Made by a program: the position numbers and the translations under genes. Source: Acinetobacter sp. N54.MGS-139 (GTDB lineage Bacteria; Pseudomonadota; Gammaproteobacteria; Burkholderiales; Burkholderiaceae_F). From it: a stretch of 48,556 nt of DNA. Shown here piece by piece: positions 34,695-44,823 of the stretch. Under the pieces are notes generated by a model. The model searched no databases. It was not told the DNA's origin and saw only the letters and a program-made list of their open reading frames with translations. Within the stretch, counting starts at the first letter, position 1. Each line of letters opens with the position of its first letter. The stretch lies in the NCBI GenBank assembly GCA_000980495.1, contig LARN01000012.1:1-48556 (forward strand). Direction: 5' to 3'.

Positions 34695-35893
34695 TGGACG
34701 ACTTATCTCCGAATCAAGCGAATCGGCTCTCAGGCGCTCAGGGGTATTGGGGCACGGCTTTTGTGCTCGCTTTAATCGCCCACGGGCTTCTTTTTGTGCT
34801 GCTCTTCGTTTCCATGCAATGGAGATCGGAGCCGACAGGACCCGTCTATGCCGAGTTGTGGAACGACGACATGCCGGCGGCAGAAGCCCCGGCAGAGACG
34901 CAACCGGAACCGCAACCTGAGCCGGAACCCGAGCCTCAGTCCGAACCGGAGCCCCAGCCTGAACCTCAGCCGGAACCGGAACCTGCTCCCGAGCCTCCTG
35001 CTCCGGAAGAGCCTCAGCAGCAGCTGCCTCCGCCCCCGCCTCCTATCGCTCAGACGGATTTAGATCGTCAAGCCAACCTGCTTGAGGATCCGGACATCGT
35101 CCAAGAAAGACTCGACCGCGAAAAGAAGAAGCAGGAAGAGGAAAAACAACGCATTCTTGAGCGCGAACGTCAGCTTCAGGAAGCCAAACGAGCTGAAGAG
35201 CAGCGTAAAGCCGAAGAAGCTCGCCAGGCTGAACTGCGCCGTCAGGAAGAAGAACGACGCATCGAAGAACAGAAGCGTCAGGAAGAGCTGAAGAAACAAG
35301 AAGAGCAGAAACGCTTAGCGGAAGAAAAACGTAAGGCTGAAGAAAAAGCAGAAGCCGAACGCAAAGCTAAGCAAGAAGAACTCAAGAAACAAGCTCAGGA
35401 ACGCGAACGCAAGATCGCTGAAGAAAAGGCTCAGCGAGAAAAAGCCCTAGCTGAAAAACGCAAGGCTCAAGAAGAACTCAATCGTCAGAGAGCCCAAGAA
35501 CAGGCTAATGCCGCCCGCAGAAAAGAAATGCTCAGCCGCTTAACCGGCCAGAGCGGATCTGCCATGGGTTCAGGCTCCGGCGCCATGACGAACTTCCAGC
35601 AAGCCCAGTACAACAACCGTATCGTTGCCTGCATCCGTCCGCATATTACGTTTAATACGCCGGCCGGCGCCAAACGCGGAATGTACGTTGCCAAGTTCGA
35701 TGTCCGTCTGCTCAAGAACGGTCAGAAGGCTGTTCCGCCCAAGATGATCAGCAGCAGCGGTCTGAAGGCTTTCGATACGGCGGTGGAAAAAGCGATTCTG
35801 ATGTGCAATCCCTTCCCCAAACCCCCGGTAGGAGACATTCCTTCTTCTATTACATTGACATTTGATCCGGTTGACGACGCAAACGGTCGTTAA
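34694..35893 (+). CDS. tolA: Cell-envelope integrity protein TolA
   Basis: TolA spans the periplasm and couples TolQR to TolB-Pal. The 399-aa protein has an N-terminal membrane helix (about 18-38, FVLALIAHGLLFVLLFVSM), a Pro/Glu repeat region (about 60-120, PEPEPQSEP-type), then a long charged coiled-coil stretch rich in Glu, Lys, Gln and Ala (about 130-280), and a C-terminal TonB-like domain with NNRIVACIRPHITFNTP and a Cys pair (CIRP / CNPFPK). E. coli TolA is 421 aa; the Pro-Glu segment here is unusually long. It shares one base with tolR. Confidence 0.92.
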   Translation: MDDLSPNQANRLSGAQGYWGTAFVLALIAHGLLFVLLFVSMQWRSEPTGPVYAELWNDDMPAAEAPAETQPEPQPEPEPEPQSEPEPQPEPQPEPEPAPEPPAPEEPQQQLPPPPPPIAQTDLDRQANLLEDPDIVQERLDREKKKQEEEKQRILERERQLQEAKRAEEQRKAEEARQAELRRQEEERRIEEQKRQEELKKQEEQKRLAEEKRKAEEKAEAERKAKQEELKKQAQERERKIAEEKAQREKALAEKRKAQEELNRQRAQEQANAARRKEMLSRLTGQSGSAMGSGSGAMTNFQQAQYNNRIVACIRPHITFNTPAGAKRGMYVAKFDVRLLKNGQKAVPPKMISSSGLKAFDTAVEKAILMCNPFPKPPVGDIPSSITLTFDPVDDANGR

Positions 35894-35910
35894 CCTAACG
35901 GAGACAGCCT

Positions 35911-37422
35911 ATGAGTACCTCGGCAGCCGCATCCGCCAAAATCGCCAAAGTCGCACAAACAGCGGTTACGACAGAAGAACTTTTAAGCGGCGACAGCAAC
36001 ATCCTGGATCAACTCCTGCTGATGTTTGAAAAAGGGCTTAACCAGCCGATCATCTATTGGCAGCTGGCCTCCATTCTGGGCTCACTGTTTTTAGCTTGGC
36101 TGCTTGGCAAATACATCCGCATGCGGATTATTAAGCACTTAGCCGCTAATGAAATCATCGAAAGCGACGAGATCAAAGCGGAAGAAGGCGAAGCCCCGGT
36201 CAAGCCTGAACATCGCGAGAGCGCCTTCTGGGCAAAGGTAAGACGAGGCATTGAGACGCTGATTTTGCGGCTGAGTTTCCCGCTGCTTGGAATGTTCTTC
36301 ATCGCGGTCAGCACCTTTACCGTGCGACTTTTCGGCTTGCTTCCTAAGAAAGCCCTGCCGCTGGAATCTATTGCGTGGTTGATTCTCGGGGCCTACGTTG
36401 TGATCCGCACGGTCGTATTTCTGCTGCACTCGCTTTCGCGCAAATACAACAGCAGTTTGGATAACTTCCTGACGTTTTCGATTTGGGGCGGTGTCGCGCT
36501 TCAGATCGTCGGCGTGCTGCCTAAGTGCGTGGAATTTATGCAGACCACCAAAATTCCGCTAGGAAGCACCAACGCAACGGTTTGGTCTGTCTTCCTTTCC
36601 GGCTTCTCGATTGCCTTAGCGCTCTTTATCGCGAAGTGGATCGGCCAGTTCTTTGAGAAATGGATCAACAGCCTGCCGACCATGGAGTCCAACGTCCGCG
36701 TTGTGATCATCCGGGTGGTCAAGGTCGTTTTAGTGACGATTGCGATTTTGATCGGTCTGGCTTCAGTCGGTATTGACATCACCGTACTCGGCGTCTTCGG
36801 CGGTGCCATCGGTGTCGGCTTAGGTTTCGGCTTACAGAAAATTGCCTCTAACTACGTCAGCGGATTCATTATTCTTCTGGATAAGAGCATCAAAATCGGA
36901 GACTTGGTGAACGTTTCCGGCGTTGAAGGTATTGTGACGGACATCAAGACGCGCTACACAGCGGTTAAGGCTTACGACGGCAGCGTAACGATTATCCCGA
37001 ACGAGAATTTCGTCACCAGCAGCGTTCGCAATACCTCGTACCTGTTGGGTCCGGGACGTGCGACCGTCATGATGAGCGTTGACTACAGCGCCGACATTGA
37101 TGAAGTCATTGAGCTCATGACCGATATCGTCCGAAAACAGCCGCGCGTGCTGATCAATCCGGCGCCCTACACCATTCTGACGAACTTCGGAGCCGACGGT
37201 ATTGAACTGACGTCGTACTTCTGGGTTCCCGACCCCGAAAAAGGCACCGCGACTTTGAGGTCCAACATTGGTCGCGCGATGTTCCGTGAATTCAACAAGC
37301 GCAAGATCAACATTCCGTTCCAGCAGAGGGATCTGCATATCATTTCGATGCCGGAAGTAATATGCAAAGTCGAAAACGACGTTCCTGCCCCATCGAAGTC
37401 CGAAGCAAAAGCAGGAACATAA
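35911..37422 (+). CDS. MscS-family mechanosensitive ion channel
   Basis: A 503-aa inner-membrane channel that releases solutes on hypo-osmotic shock. It has about five N-terminal helices, then the MscS core: pore helix GGAIGVGLGFGLQKIASNYVSGF (Gly/Ala packing), FIILLDKSIKIGDLVNVSGVEG, the beta domain YDGSVTIIPNENFVTSSVRN, and a C-terminal alpha/beta domain (FGADGIELTSYFWVPDPE). It is larger than E. coli MscS (286) and closer to MscK/YbiO-like paralogues. It starts 17 nt after tolA, in the position where tolB would be expected. A strong terminator follows. Confidence 0.92.
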   Translation: MSTSAAASAKIAKVAQTAVTTEELLSGDSNILDQLLLMFEKGLNQPIIYWQLASILGSLFLAWLLGKYIRMRIIKHLAANEIIESDEIKAEEGEAPVKPEHRESAFWAKVRRGIETLILRLSFPLLGMFFIAVSTFTVRLFGLLPKKALPLESIAWLILGAYVVIRTVVFLLHSLSRKYNSSLDNFLTFSIWGGVALQIVGVLPKCVEFMQTTKIPLGSTNATVWSVFLSGFSIALALFIAKWIGQFFEKWINSLPTMESNVRVVIIRVVKVVLVTIAILIGLASVGIDITVLGVFGGAIGVGLGFGLQKIASNYVSGFIILLDKSIKIGDLVNVSGVEGIVTDIKTRYTAVKAYDGSVTIIPNENFVTSSVRNTSYLLGPGRATVMMSVDYSADIDEVIELMTDIVRKQPRVLINPAPYTILTNFGADGIELTSYFWVPDPEKGTATLRSNIGRAMFREFNKRKINIPFQQRDLHIISMPEVICKVENDVPAPSKSEAKAGT

Positions 37423-37446
37423 CGGTTTCTAACCTCTAATCAATCT

Positions 37447-37480
37447 GAAAAGTCGAAGCTCAGCCCTTCGACTTTTCTTT
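37447..37480 (+). terminator. Rho-independent terminator after the tol-mscS operon
   Basis: A 12-bp perfect stem, GAAAAGTCGAAG (37447-37458) with CTTCGACTTTTC (37466-37477), followed by TTT. Confidence 0.93.
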
Positions 37481-37527
37481 CTTGAATCTCTAATCCTCAA
37501 GTCCAACATCTTTCAAATTTTTCCGAT

Positions 37528-38178
37528 ATGTTTCGCAAGTTAGGCCCGTGGTTCATATTCGTCGCTGCATTGTTCGTCATGAGTTTAGGTATCGCACTCG
37601 TGACTCGAGGCAATCTCGGAACCACGCCCATCAGCTCTCTGCCATTAGTGTCGTCTTATGCCAGCGGCTTAACCTTCGGTGAAACTACTTTCTTCATTAA
37701 CTTGCTCTTTGTTGCTGCACAGTGGCTGCTGCTCCGAAAATCCATCAACAAGCTTCTACTTCTCTCGCAAATTCCGATCACATTCGCCTTCTCTTACTTC
37801 ATCGATACATCTATGCAGATCACTGAGTTCTTGTCTTCAGATATTTATTGGAAATGTTTTGCAGTCTCGATGCTTGGAAACGTGGTTCTCGGACTCGGCG
37901 TTGCTTTAGAAGTGTTTGCCGGCGCCGCAGCGTTACCCGGGGAAAGACTCGTACTTGCGGTCAGTACGGTTCTGCACAAGCCATTTTCATCCGTCAAAAT
38001 CGCCAATGACGTTATTTTGGTTTTGTTGGCTTTACTTCTTAGTTACTGCGTTTTCCACGAAATACGCGGGCTGCGGGAAGGAACTGTTATTTCGGCGTTA
38101 TGCGTCGGCATCTTTGTGAAATTCTGGCTTGCCGGTCTTACAAAACTTTTCAAGAGAGCGCCAGCGGACACAGAGTAA
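37528..38178 (+). CDS. YczE/YitT-type integral membrane protein
   Basis: A 216-aa polytopic protein with about five to six helices. The N-terminal pattern RKLGPWFIFVAALFVMSLG then RGNLGTTPISSLPLVSS is typical of the YczE/YyaS family of uncharacterised membrane proteins, and the mid section ALPGERLVLAVSTVLHKPFSSVKIANDV also fits. The function is unknown. It stands alone in the accessory pocket after the tol terminator and is followed by the antisense HigA-type gene. Confidence 0.75.
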   Translation: MFRKLGPWFIFVAALFVMSLGIALVTRGNLGTTPISSLPLVSSYASGLTFGETTFFINLLFVAAQWLLLRKSINKLLLLSQIPITFAFSYFIDTSMQITEFLSSDIYWKCFAVSMLGNVVLGLGVALEVFAGAAALPGERLVLAVSTVLHKPFSSVKIANDVILVLLALLLSYCVFHEIRGLREGTVISALCVGIFVKFWLAGLTKLFKRAPADTE

Positions 38179-38221
38179 CTTTTAGAGCTTTCCAGCCGCA
38201 GCGGAGATCGGAGAATTTAAA

Positions 38222-38518
38222 TCAGGCTCGATGAGTTGGAATCGTCAGCTTCAAGGCCTTGCTGATTCTAAATATCGTTTCGAATTTAGGTGATCCTTCG
38301 GGGCTGAGCGCTCTGTACAAACACTGCTTTGAGAGACCTGTCTCCTTTGCGAGCTGAACCATTCCTTTAGCCTTCGCCATTTCGCCAAGTGCCCTTCTAA
38401 CGAGTGATCCATCTCCCAGATCTTCTTCAACACAGCCCTTGAAAAAAGCTTCGGGATTGTTTTCCGTATTGATAAGGTAGTCCTGGATATCAAATTCTTT
38501 GCCAAGCTTCGTAGTCAC
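38222..38518 (-). CDS. HigA-type addiction-module antidote (HTH) without a visible toxin
   Basis: A 98-aa protein of the 'addiction module antidote' family: an N-terminal region FDIQDYLINTENNPEAFFKGC, then a helix-turn-helix with MVQLAKETGLSKQCLYRALS and PEGSPKFETIFRISKALKL. In complete modules a RelE/HigB-like toxin is encoded just before it. Upstream here (38519-38710) I find no toxin, only a short minus-strand reading frame without a start that ends ...RNLLEEYKA and stops just as the antidote starts. So it is probably an orphan antitoxin or TA remnant. It may bind DNA. Confidence 0.75.
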   Translation of the reverse strand: MTTKLGKEFDIQDYLINTENNPEAFFKGCVEEDLGDGSLVRRALGEMAKAKGMVQLAKETGLSKQCLYRALSPEGSPKFETIFRISKALKLTIPTHRA

Positions 38519-38721
38519 GCTTTGTACTCTTCAAGTAAGTTCCTCGTCGAAACCTTCAGCGAAAGTTTAAATGAACGCAGGCTTTCTTGATTGAACTCGG
38601 CAGCCTCTTACGCAGCTACCGACTCCAGCTGTTGAGTTTTGCATTGCATTAACCGTTGAATTTGGGACTTGAAGCTGAGTAATGGGCTAACGGGGTTTTC
38701 CTCATAGTTCGCTTTTTACTA

Positions 38722-38960
38722 TTGACTTCCTCCCCTCCATAAATGAAGAGGATTCCTACCACTTCTCCGACAGCCGTAGCTTAATGTCGAAGTTGCCTCG
38801 GCGGGTTTCTGCTTCAGCGGGATTGCCCAAAGGAGTACAGCTTGGTTTTTGCACGTTCTCCAAAAGGAGTTTCACGTGCGTGGACACAACCGTATACTCC
38901 TTCAGGTCTCACATCTCTCCACAGACTTCACTTCGGGACAGCCCGCCCCTAGATCTGAAA
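38722..38960 (-). mobile_element. Decayed right end of an IS200/IS605-type (TnpB) element
   Basis: The terminal stretch 38722-38756 (TTGACTTCCTCCCCTCC, then a short loop, GAGGATTCCT) has the form of the conserved right end seen next to many tnpB genes, with a TCCTC/GAGGA stem. Just inside it on the minus strand are 50 codons (38908-38759) plus TAG (38758-38756) without stops, reading like a TnpB C-terminus (GNPAEAETRRGNFDIKLRL). Upstream in the element all frames are broken by stops, so no functional endonuclease is present. Family recognition is from memory. Confidence 0.6.
38756..38908 (-). pseudogene. tnpB C-terminal remnant
   Basis: Fifty codons in one minus-strand frame, preceded directly by an in-frame TGA (38911-38909) and ending in TAG. 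The residues EYTVVSTHVKLLLENVQ and NPAEAETRRGNFDIKLRLSE look like the divergent tail of a TnpB-like RNA-guided nuclease. No zinc-finger or RuvC-like DED motif is left. Confidence 0.45.
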
Positions 38961-38968
38961 AGATAAAG

Positions 38969-39058
38969 CCAGTTTAGCATAGCCAGTCCTTCGGACTGGG
39001 CCCTTATTTCACCGTCTTAATAACGGTGCTTTACGGGCCTAGCTGGTAAAAGCCTAGT
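38969..39058 (-). ncRNA. Structured RNA-like stretch, possible omega-RNA remnant
   Basis: A nested fold is visible: CCAG (38969-38972) with CTGG (39043-39046) closes it. Inside are CCAGTCC-TTC-GGACTGG (38983-38999), and GGCCC (38999-39003) with GGGCC (39035-39039) around CACCGT (39010-39015) / ACGGTG (39023-39028). It lies upstream of the tnpB tail on the element's strand, where the guide-RNA scaffold of such elements begins. Strand and function are inferred. Confidence 0.4.
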
Positions 39059-39279
39059 AAAAACAGTCCATAGGCAGAATATCTCAAAATGATTTTCTAT
39101 AAATTCGATAGTTTGATAATCGAATTTATTGATTTAATGCGTCAAAATTTTTCGCTCAAGACTACTATATTTATATCTGTTAGAGAGCGAACATTTCGCC
39201 TTTCGCAAAGACAGAATAACTTGTGAACCGAGGTCGGAAGAAATAACCCAACCCTGCTGACAATTTTCTCGCTACTACT
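39059..39279. other. AT-rich spacer with an 11-bp inverted repeat
   Basis: No gene is seen. ATAAATTCGAT (39099-39109) and ATCGAATTTAT (39119-39129) form a perfect 11-bp inverted repeat with a 9-nt spacer that contains GATAAT. This looks like an operator or a promoter-overlapping hairpin for the gene at 39280. Confidence 0.4.
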
Positions 39280-39787
39280 ATGATGCAAAGAAGAAAGATT
39301 AGGCCTTGGAGCAAATTACAGAAAGAAGTGTATTTGCTTGTCGATCCAAAATTAGACTTTCAGATCCATTGTGTAGCCTACCGAATGGGAAGCCAATATG
39401 GAAGTACTGACTTACCAAGGTATTGGATCACGTTAGGCAAAGAAACCATCTTCGATTATCCGAAGCACTTTATCCATTCCGAAGGCCCAGACGAAAACTC
39501 TCGTATCGCTTACGAAGCTTTATCTATCTATCCGTATAGCAGCGAAACCTCTGAGATTTCGAACATGCTTCGAGAATACATTGATACGCCTTTGTCGGAA
39601 TTAATGACTAAGAGATCATTGGGGATTCACAGACATTCTTCGAGCCGCCGATAGACGAATAGGTCAAAGAAGACTGGCAGAGTTAGCAGAAATCGTCAGC
39701 AACCCAGCCGCACAAAAAATTCTGAAGCAGAGGATAAATACATACAAGGAAAAGCAGAGGAAAGCCGCAGAAGCAGACGGCTTCTGA
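39280..39787 (+). pseudogene. Frameshifted SF0329-like small protein gene
   Basis: The first frame (39280-about 39612) encodes a soluble protein beginning MMQRRKIRPWSKLQKEVYLL, with FQIHCVAYRMGSQYGSTDLP and EYIDTPLSELMTK. The frame then leaves sense, but the +1 frame from 39614 to the TGA at 39785-39787 continues as HWGFTDILRAADRRIGQRR with a basic helical tail, and has no start of its own. The two parts look like one gene broken near 39612-39620, perhaps by a small deletion. Composition and layout resemble the uncharacterised SF0329 family as I remember it. A sequencing error or a programmed shift are alternatives. Confidence 0.6.
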
Positions 39788-39805
39788 GCCAGCCTCGGAA
39801 GGACA

Positions 39806-39861
39806 CCTAAAGAAATTAAAAGGGCGCCAGAAAATCCCTGCAGCAGGTTTTCCGACGCCCT
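39806..39861 (-). terminator. Terminator of proS
   Basis: Read on the minus strand, AGGGCG with CGCCCT encloses an inner GAAAA/TTTTC and CCTGC/GCAGG helix (39861-39821), followed by TTTTAATTTCTTT. It lies 21 nt beyond the proS stop. Confidence 0.8.
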
Positions 39862-39881
39862 AAAAGGAAACGCTTCTTCGC

Positions 39882-41630
39882 TTAGCGGACTTTGATCTTG
39901 GCGATCAGTTTGTCAGCGATTTCGGTGACAGGAACGTTTTCGTTCTGGAGATCTCCGCGGTGAGCGTATTCAACTTCACCGTTCTTCAGGCCGCGGTCAC
40001 CGATCGTGACGCGATGCGGAACACCGATCAGTTCCCAGTCAGCGAACATGACCCCGGGACGCAGACCTCTGTCATCGAGGATGACGTCAATGCCGGCTTC
40101 GCGCAGACGACCGTAAAGCTCGTTAGAAGCCTTCTGAACTTCTTCGCTCTTGTCATATCCGACGGGGCAGATCACTACGGTGAACGGAGCAATGCTGTCC
40201 GGCCAGATAATGCCTTTATCGTCGTGGCCTTGCTCGATAGCTGCGCCCAGCAGACGAGAAATACCGATACCGTAGCAACCCATCTGAAGCAGCTGGGGCT
40301 TGCCGTTTTCGTCCAGGTAAGTCGCATTCATCGGAGCAGAATACTTGTCGCCGAGGAAGAATACGTGGCCGACTTCGATGCCGCGCTGCATCTTGAGCGT
40401 GCCTTTGCCGTCTGGAGAAACATCGCCTTCAACGACGTTACGGATATCAGCAACAACATCCGGTTCTCTCAGGTCACGGCCCCAGTTCACGCCGCGGATG
40501 TGATAGCCCTCTTCGTTGGCGCCGACAATGAAGTCGCTCATGTTGGCAACGGTTGTATCGGCAACGATGGTGACATCCTTAGGAATACCGACAGGTCCGA
40601 GATAACCCGGTTTAGATCCGAAGGTATCTTCAATTTCCTTGTCGGTTGCAAAGCGAAATCCGCCCTTAAGCGCTTCCAGCTTTTCGGCTTTAACTTCATT
40701 AAGAGTGTGATCGCCTCTGAGAAGCAGAAGAACGATTTTTGCAGGCAGCGGATTGCCTTTTTCGTCCTGGTGATCAACTGCCAAAACAATAGATTTAACG
40801 CTGGCTGTCAGCGGCTTATTCAGAAGTTCAACAACAAGCTCGCACTTGTCGCGGCCTGGAGTCGGAACCTTTTCCATGGTCTCTGTGGCTTCTGCGCGTT
40901 TTTCGATCAGGCAGGGAGCTTCGGCCAATTCGATATTGGCAGCGTATTCGCTGTCAGGGCAGAAAACGATCAAATCTTCGCCGGTATCAGCGATCACCTG
41001 GAATTCCTGAGAGCGAGAGCCGCCGATGGAGCCGGAGTCAGCGCGCACTGCACGATAAACCAAACCCAAGCGATCAAAGATGCGGCAGTAAGCTTCGAAC
41101 ATCTTGTCGTAGCTCTTGCCGGCGTCTTCAGCCGTACGGTCAAAAGAGTAAGCGTCTTTCATGACAAAGTCGCGGCCGCGCATCACGCCGAAACGAGGAC
41201 GACGTTCGTCACGGAACTTTGTCTGAATCTGGTAGAAGTTCACCGGGAGCTGACGCCAGGACTTGATTTCCTGACGAGCAATGTCGGTCACGACTTCTTC
41301 GCTGGTAGGCTGAAGAACAAAGTCTCTGTCGTGTCTATCTTTAAAGCGAAGCAGTTCAGAGCCGTACTTCTGCCAGCGGCCGGTTTCCTGCCAAAGCTCA
41401 GCAGGCTGGACGATCGGCATCAGAAGTTCGATGGCGCCGGCACGGTCCATTTCTTCTCTGACAATACGTTCAATCTTCTTCAAAGAGCGAAGGCCCATCG
41501 GCATGTAGTTATAGACGCCGGCTGCAAGCTTACGGATCATGCCTGCGCGAAGCATCAGCTTCTGGCTAACGATTTCTGCATCTGCAGGAGCTTCTTTCTG
41601 TGTTGAAATAAAAAATTGTTTTGCTCTCAT
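39882..41630 (-). CDS. proS: Prolyl-tRNA synthetase
   Basis: A class II aminoacyl-tRNA synthetase charging tRNA-Pro with proline. The 582-aa protein (E. coli 572) starts [20 protein letters not shown] and carries motif 1 ([24 protein letters not shown]), motif 2 ([25 protein letters not shown]), the bacterial INS editing insertion (about residues 225-395), motif 3 ([17 protein letters not shown]) and the C-terminal anticodon-binding domain ([21 protein letters not shown]). ATG 41630 is preceded by AGAAT with weak complementarity. It is a single transcription unit, divergent from rppH. Confidence 0.97.
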   Translation of the reverse strand: MRAKQFFISTQKEAPADAEIVSQKLMLRAGMIRKLAAGVYNYMPMGLRSLKKIERIVREEMDRAGAIELLMPIVQPAELWQETGRWQKYGSELLRFKDRHDRDFVLQPTSEEVVTDIARQEIKSWRQLPVNFYQIQTKFRDERRPRFGVMRGRDFVMKDAYSFDRTAEDAGKSYDKMFEAYCRIFDRLGLVYRAVRADSGSIGGSRSQEFQVIADTGEDLIVFCPDSEYAANIELAEAPCLIEKRAEATETMEKVPTPGRDKCELVVELLNKPLTASVKSIVLAVDHQDEKGNPLPAKIVLLLLRGDHTLNEVKAEKLEALKGGFRFATDKEIEDTFGSKPGYLGPVGIPKDVTIVADTTVANMSDFIVGANEEGYHIRGVNWGRDLREPDVVADIRNVVEGDVSPDGKGTLKMQRGIEVGHVFFLGDKYSAPMNATYLDENGKPQLLQMGCYGIGISRLLGAAIEQGHDDKGIIWPDSIAPFTVVICPVGYDKSEEVQKASNELYGRLREAGIDVILDDRGLRPGVMFADWELIGVPHRVTIGDRGLKNGEVEYAHRGDLQNENVPVTEIADKLIAKIKVR

Positions 41631-41641
41631 TACGAATTCTC

Positions 41642-41663
41642 AAAAACGAGCCGGCAGGCCGGC
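41642..41663 (-). promoter_or_regulatory. Terminator-like hairpin in the proS leader
   Basis: On the minus strand GCCGG-CCTG-CCGGC (41663-41650) is followed by TCGTTTTT, ending only 11 nt before the proS ATG. It may be an attenuator or a translation-control element. Confidence 0.35.
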
Positions 41664-41685
41664 AGTCTACGATTAGGTTCGGATC

Positions 41686-41715
41686 TTATGACTTCTTTTC
41701 CTGCCTCTATATAAT
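41686..41715 (+). promoter_or_regulatory. Candidate rppH promoter
   Basis: A perfect TATAAT at 41710-41715 with a weak -35 (TTATGA, 41686-41691, 18 nt away). The start near 41722 gives a 27-nt leader to rppH. Confidence 0.5.
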
Positions 41716-41748
41716 GGGCAGACACAAATAAGTTATTTTAAAGTTTTT

Positions 41749-42294
41749 ATGCTTGATCAACATGGATACCGACCAAACGTCGGGATTATTTTGACCAATC
41801 CTCTCAAACAAGTTTTTTGGGGGAAACGTTTGGGTCAGCATTCCTGGCAATTTCCTCAGGGCGGTATCAACCGCGGGGAATCGCCACGTGAAGCCATGTT
41901 CAGAGAGCTTTGGGAGGAGCTTGGCCTCTTCGAAAACCAGGTCCGTATCATCAGCCGCACCGAAGACTGGCTGCGCTATGACGTTCCCGACCGCTGGATT
42001 CGCCGCGATCTGCGCGGCATCTACAAAGGCCAAAAGCAGATTTGGTTCCTCTTAGAGTTTCTCGGTAAAAACAAAGACATCAACTTGAAAGCCACCAACC
42101 ATCCGGAATTTGAAGCCTGGAAATGGAATGACTATTGGGTTCCGCTGAGCCAAGTGATTGACTTCAAGCGCGGTGTTTATAAAGAAGCTCTGAAGGAATT
42201 AGCTCCTGCTCTCTTCACAGATAAAAAACACCTTGTTCCGCCTGCAGGATGGGAAAAAGCGGAGGGGCCGGGACACTTCCGCCTTTACAAATAA
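41749..42294 (+). CDS. rppH: RNA pyrophosphohydrolase RppH
   Basis: RppH removes pyrophosphate from 5'-triphosphate mRNA and triggers RNase E decay. The 181-aa protein has the Nudix box [23 protein letters not shown] (residues 38-60, with conserved REL and EE catalytic glutamates), N-terminal [12 protein letters not shown], and the [14 protein letters not shown] and [12 protein letters not shown] regions seen in E. coli RppH (176). Divergent from proS, convergent with proB. Confidence 0.95.
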   Translation: MLDQHGYRPNVGIILTNPLKQVFWGKRLGQHSWQFPQGGINRGESPREAMFRELWEELGLFENQVRIISRTEDWLRYDVPDRWIRRDLRGIYKGQKQIWFLLEFLGKNKDINLKATNHPEFEAWKWNDYWVPLSQVIDFKRGVYKEALKELAPALFTDKKHLVPPAGWEKAEGPGHFRLYK

Positions 42295-42308
42295 TCGTCT
42301 TTACGAGA

Positions 42309-43439
42309 TCACTTGTTCATCACGACCATGTTGTCCTGATGAATCAACTCTCTCTGTTCTAAGTAGCCTAGCTCTTCCACAACTTCATCGCTGTGCAGTC
42401 CCATGATTCGGCGGGACTCATCGGAGCCATAGTTAATCATGCCGCGGCAGATTTCCTTGTCGTTTTGATCCACGACTTGAATGATTTCGCCGCGAAGGAA
42501 GTCTCCGATCACAGCTTTAACACCGACCGGCAGCAGGCTCTTGCCTTTGCGGACAGCCTCGACGGCACCCTCATCAATAACGAGCTTTCCCTTCAGCTGC
42601 AAATGGTCAGCCATCCACTGGCTGCGGGCAGACATCGGTTTGCGATCTGTCTTCAGAAGCGTTCCGATGGATTCTCCCTGAGCTAAACGGACTAAAACAT
42701 CAGGAATGCGTCCGCTGGCAATAACAGTTGAGGCTCCGCTGCGAGCTGCGCGTTTAGCGGCAAGCACTTTTGTCTGCATACCTCCCTTACCAATGGAAGA
42801 ACCGGCGCCTCCGGCCATTGCTTCATAGATCGGATCTCCGGCTTCGCCGACTTCCACTAATTTGGCTTCAGGGTTGGAGCGCGGATCAGCGGTGAAGAGG
42901 CCGATCTGATCGGTCAAGATCACTAAGACGTCGGCATCAATCAAGTTGGTTACCAGTGCGCCCAAGGTATCGTTGTCACCGACTTTGATTTCGTTAGTTA
43001 CGACCGTGTCGTTCTCGTTAATGATCGGAACAACTTTGAGATCCAAGAGTGTGGTTAGCGTCTGGCGTGCATTTAAGTAACGCTCACGGTCTGCGAGGTC
43101 AGCATGCGTCAACAAGATTTGAGCTGTGCGGATGTCGTAGCGCTCGAAGCTTTTTTCGTAGGCTTCGACAATACCCATTTGTCCGACAGCTGCGGCTGCC
43201 TGGAGTTCGTGCATTTTTTTCGGACGTTTGGTCCACCCGAGACGAGCCATTCCTTCTGCAACCGCACCGGAGCTAACCCAAACGACCTGTTTTCCCATTT
43301 CCTGCAGCTTAGCGATCTGAGCCGTCCAACGGGCAATCGCTTCCGTATCTACTCCGTGACCTTCATTTGTCACTAAAGAAGAGCCGACTTTTACGACAAT
43401 TCTTTTTGCATCGTTCCAAATCTTGAGGTTTTCTTCCAT
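42309..43439 (-). CDS. proB: Glutamate 5-kinase
   Basis: It phosphorylates glutamate in the first step of proline synthesis. The 376-aa protein has the amino-acid kinase fold: [13 protein letters not shown] (phosphate loop), [50 protein letters not shown] and [17 protein letters not shown], then a C-terminal PUA domain ([35 protein letters not shown]). Length matches the PUA-containing form (E. coli 367). It is 217 nt downstream of obgE with a terminator between, so it is probably a separate unit; the ObgE-ProB order is common in Betaproteobacteria. Confidence 0.96.
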   Translation of the reverse strand: MEENLKIWNDAKRIVVKVGSSLVTNEGHGVDTEAIARWTAQIAKLQEMGKQVVWVSSGAVAEGMARLGWTKRPKKMHELQAAAAVGQMGIVEAYEKSFERYDIRTAQILLTHADLADRERYLNARQTLTTLLDLKVVPIINENDTVVTNEIKVGDNDTLGALVTNLIDADVLVILTDQIGLFTADPRSNPEAKLVEVGEAGDPIYEAMAGGAGSSIGKGGMQTKVLAAKRAARSGASTVIASGRIPDVLVRLAQGESIGTLLKTDRKPMSARSQWMADHLQLKGKLVIDEGAVEAVRKGKSLLPVGVKAVIGDFLRGEIIQVVDQNDKEICRGMINYGSDESRRIMGLHSDEVVEELGYLEQRELIHQDNMVVMNK

Positions 43440-43597
43440 CTCGTTTCATCCGATCTTATTGACGACAGCACTCTTTCTAAGCGGATCATAAACTTCACTT
43501 GCTTTTTGTTGTATTAACGGCGTCGTCGTGATTAGAGCTGTTCAGTATATCCAAAATCGCTTTAAACAAAAACGCTTCCACTTAAACTACAAAATCA

Positions 43598-43637
43598 AAA
43601 AAGAAAAACCGCCGGGATTTTGTTTTCTCAGCGGTTT
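43598..43637 (-). terminator. Terminator after obgE
   Basis: On the minus strand AAACCGC (43637-43631) pairs with GCGGTTT (43612-43606), followed by TTCTTTTTTGATTTTG. It lies 20 nt past the obgE stop. Confidence 0.75.
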
Positions 43638-43656
43638 GACCAAATTCACCGGCAGC

Positions 43657-44772
<1,116 letters not shown>

Positions 44773-44823
44773 TTATTTCCTGTCCGCAAGGACTTATTAG
44801 GTATGGAGTTGATGATAGCCGTA

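Noticed and set aside
38784..38966. 60-codon plus-strand ORF over the IS605-like remnant
   Set aside because: It is antisense to the tnpB tail and is a reading of transposon sequence, not a gene.
39960..41606. Long (548-codon) plus-strand ORF opposite proS
   Set aside because: It is the shadow of proS on the other strand; it shows no recognisable family, and proS is certain.
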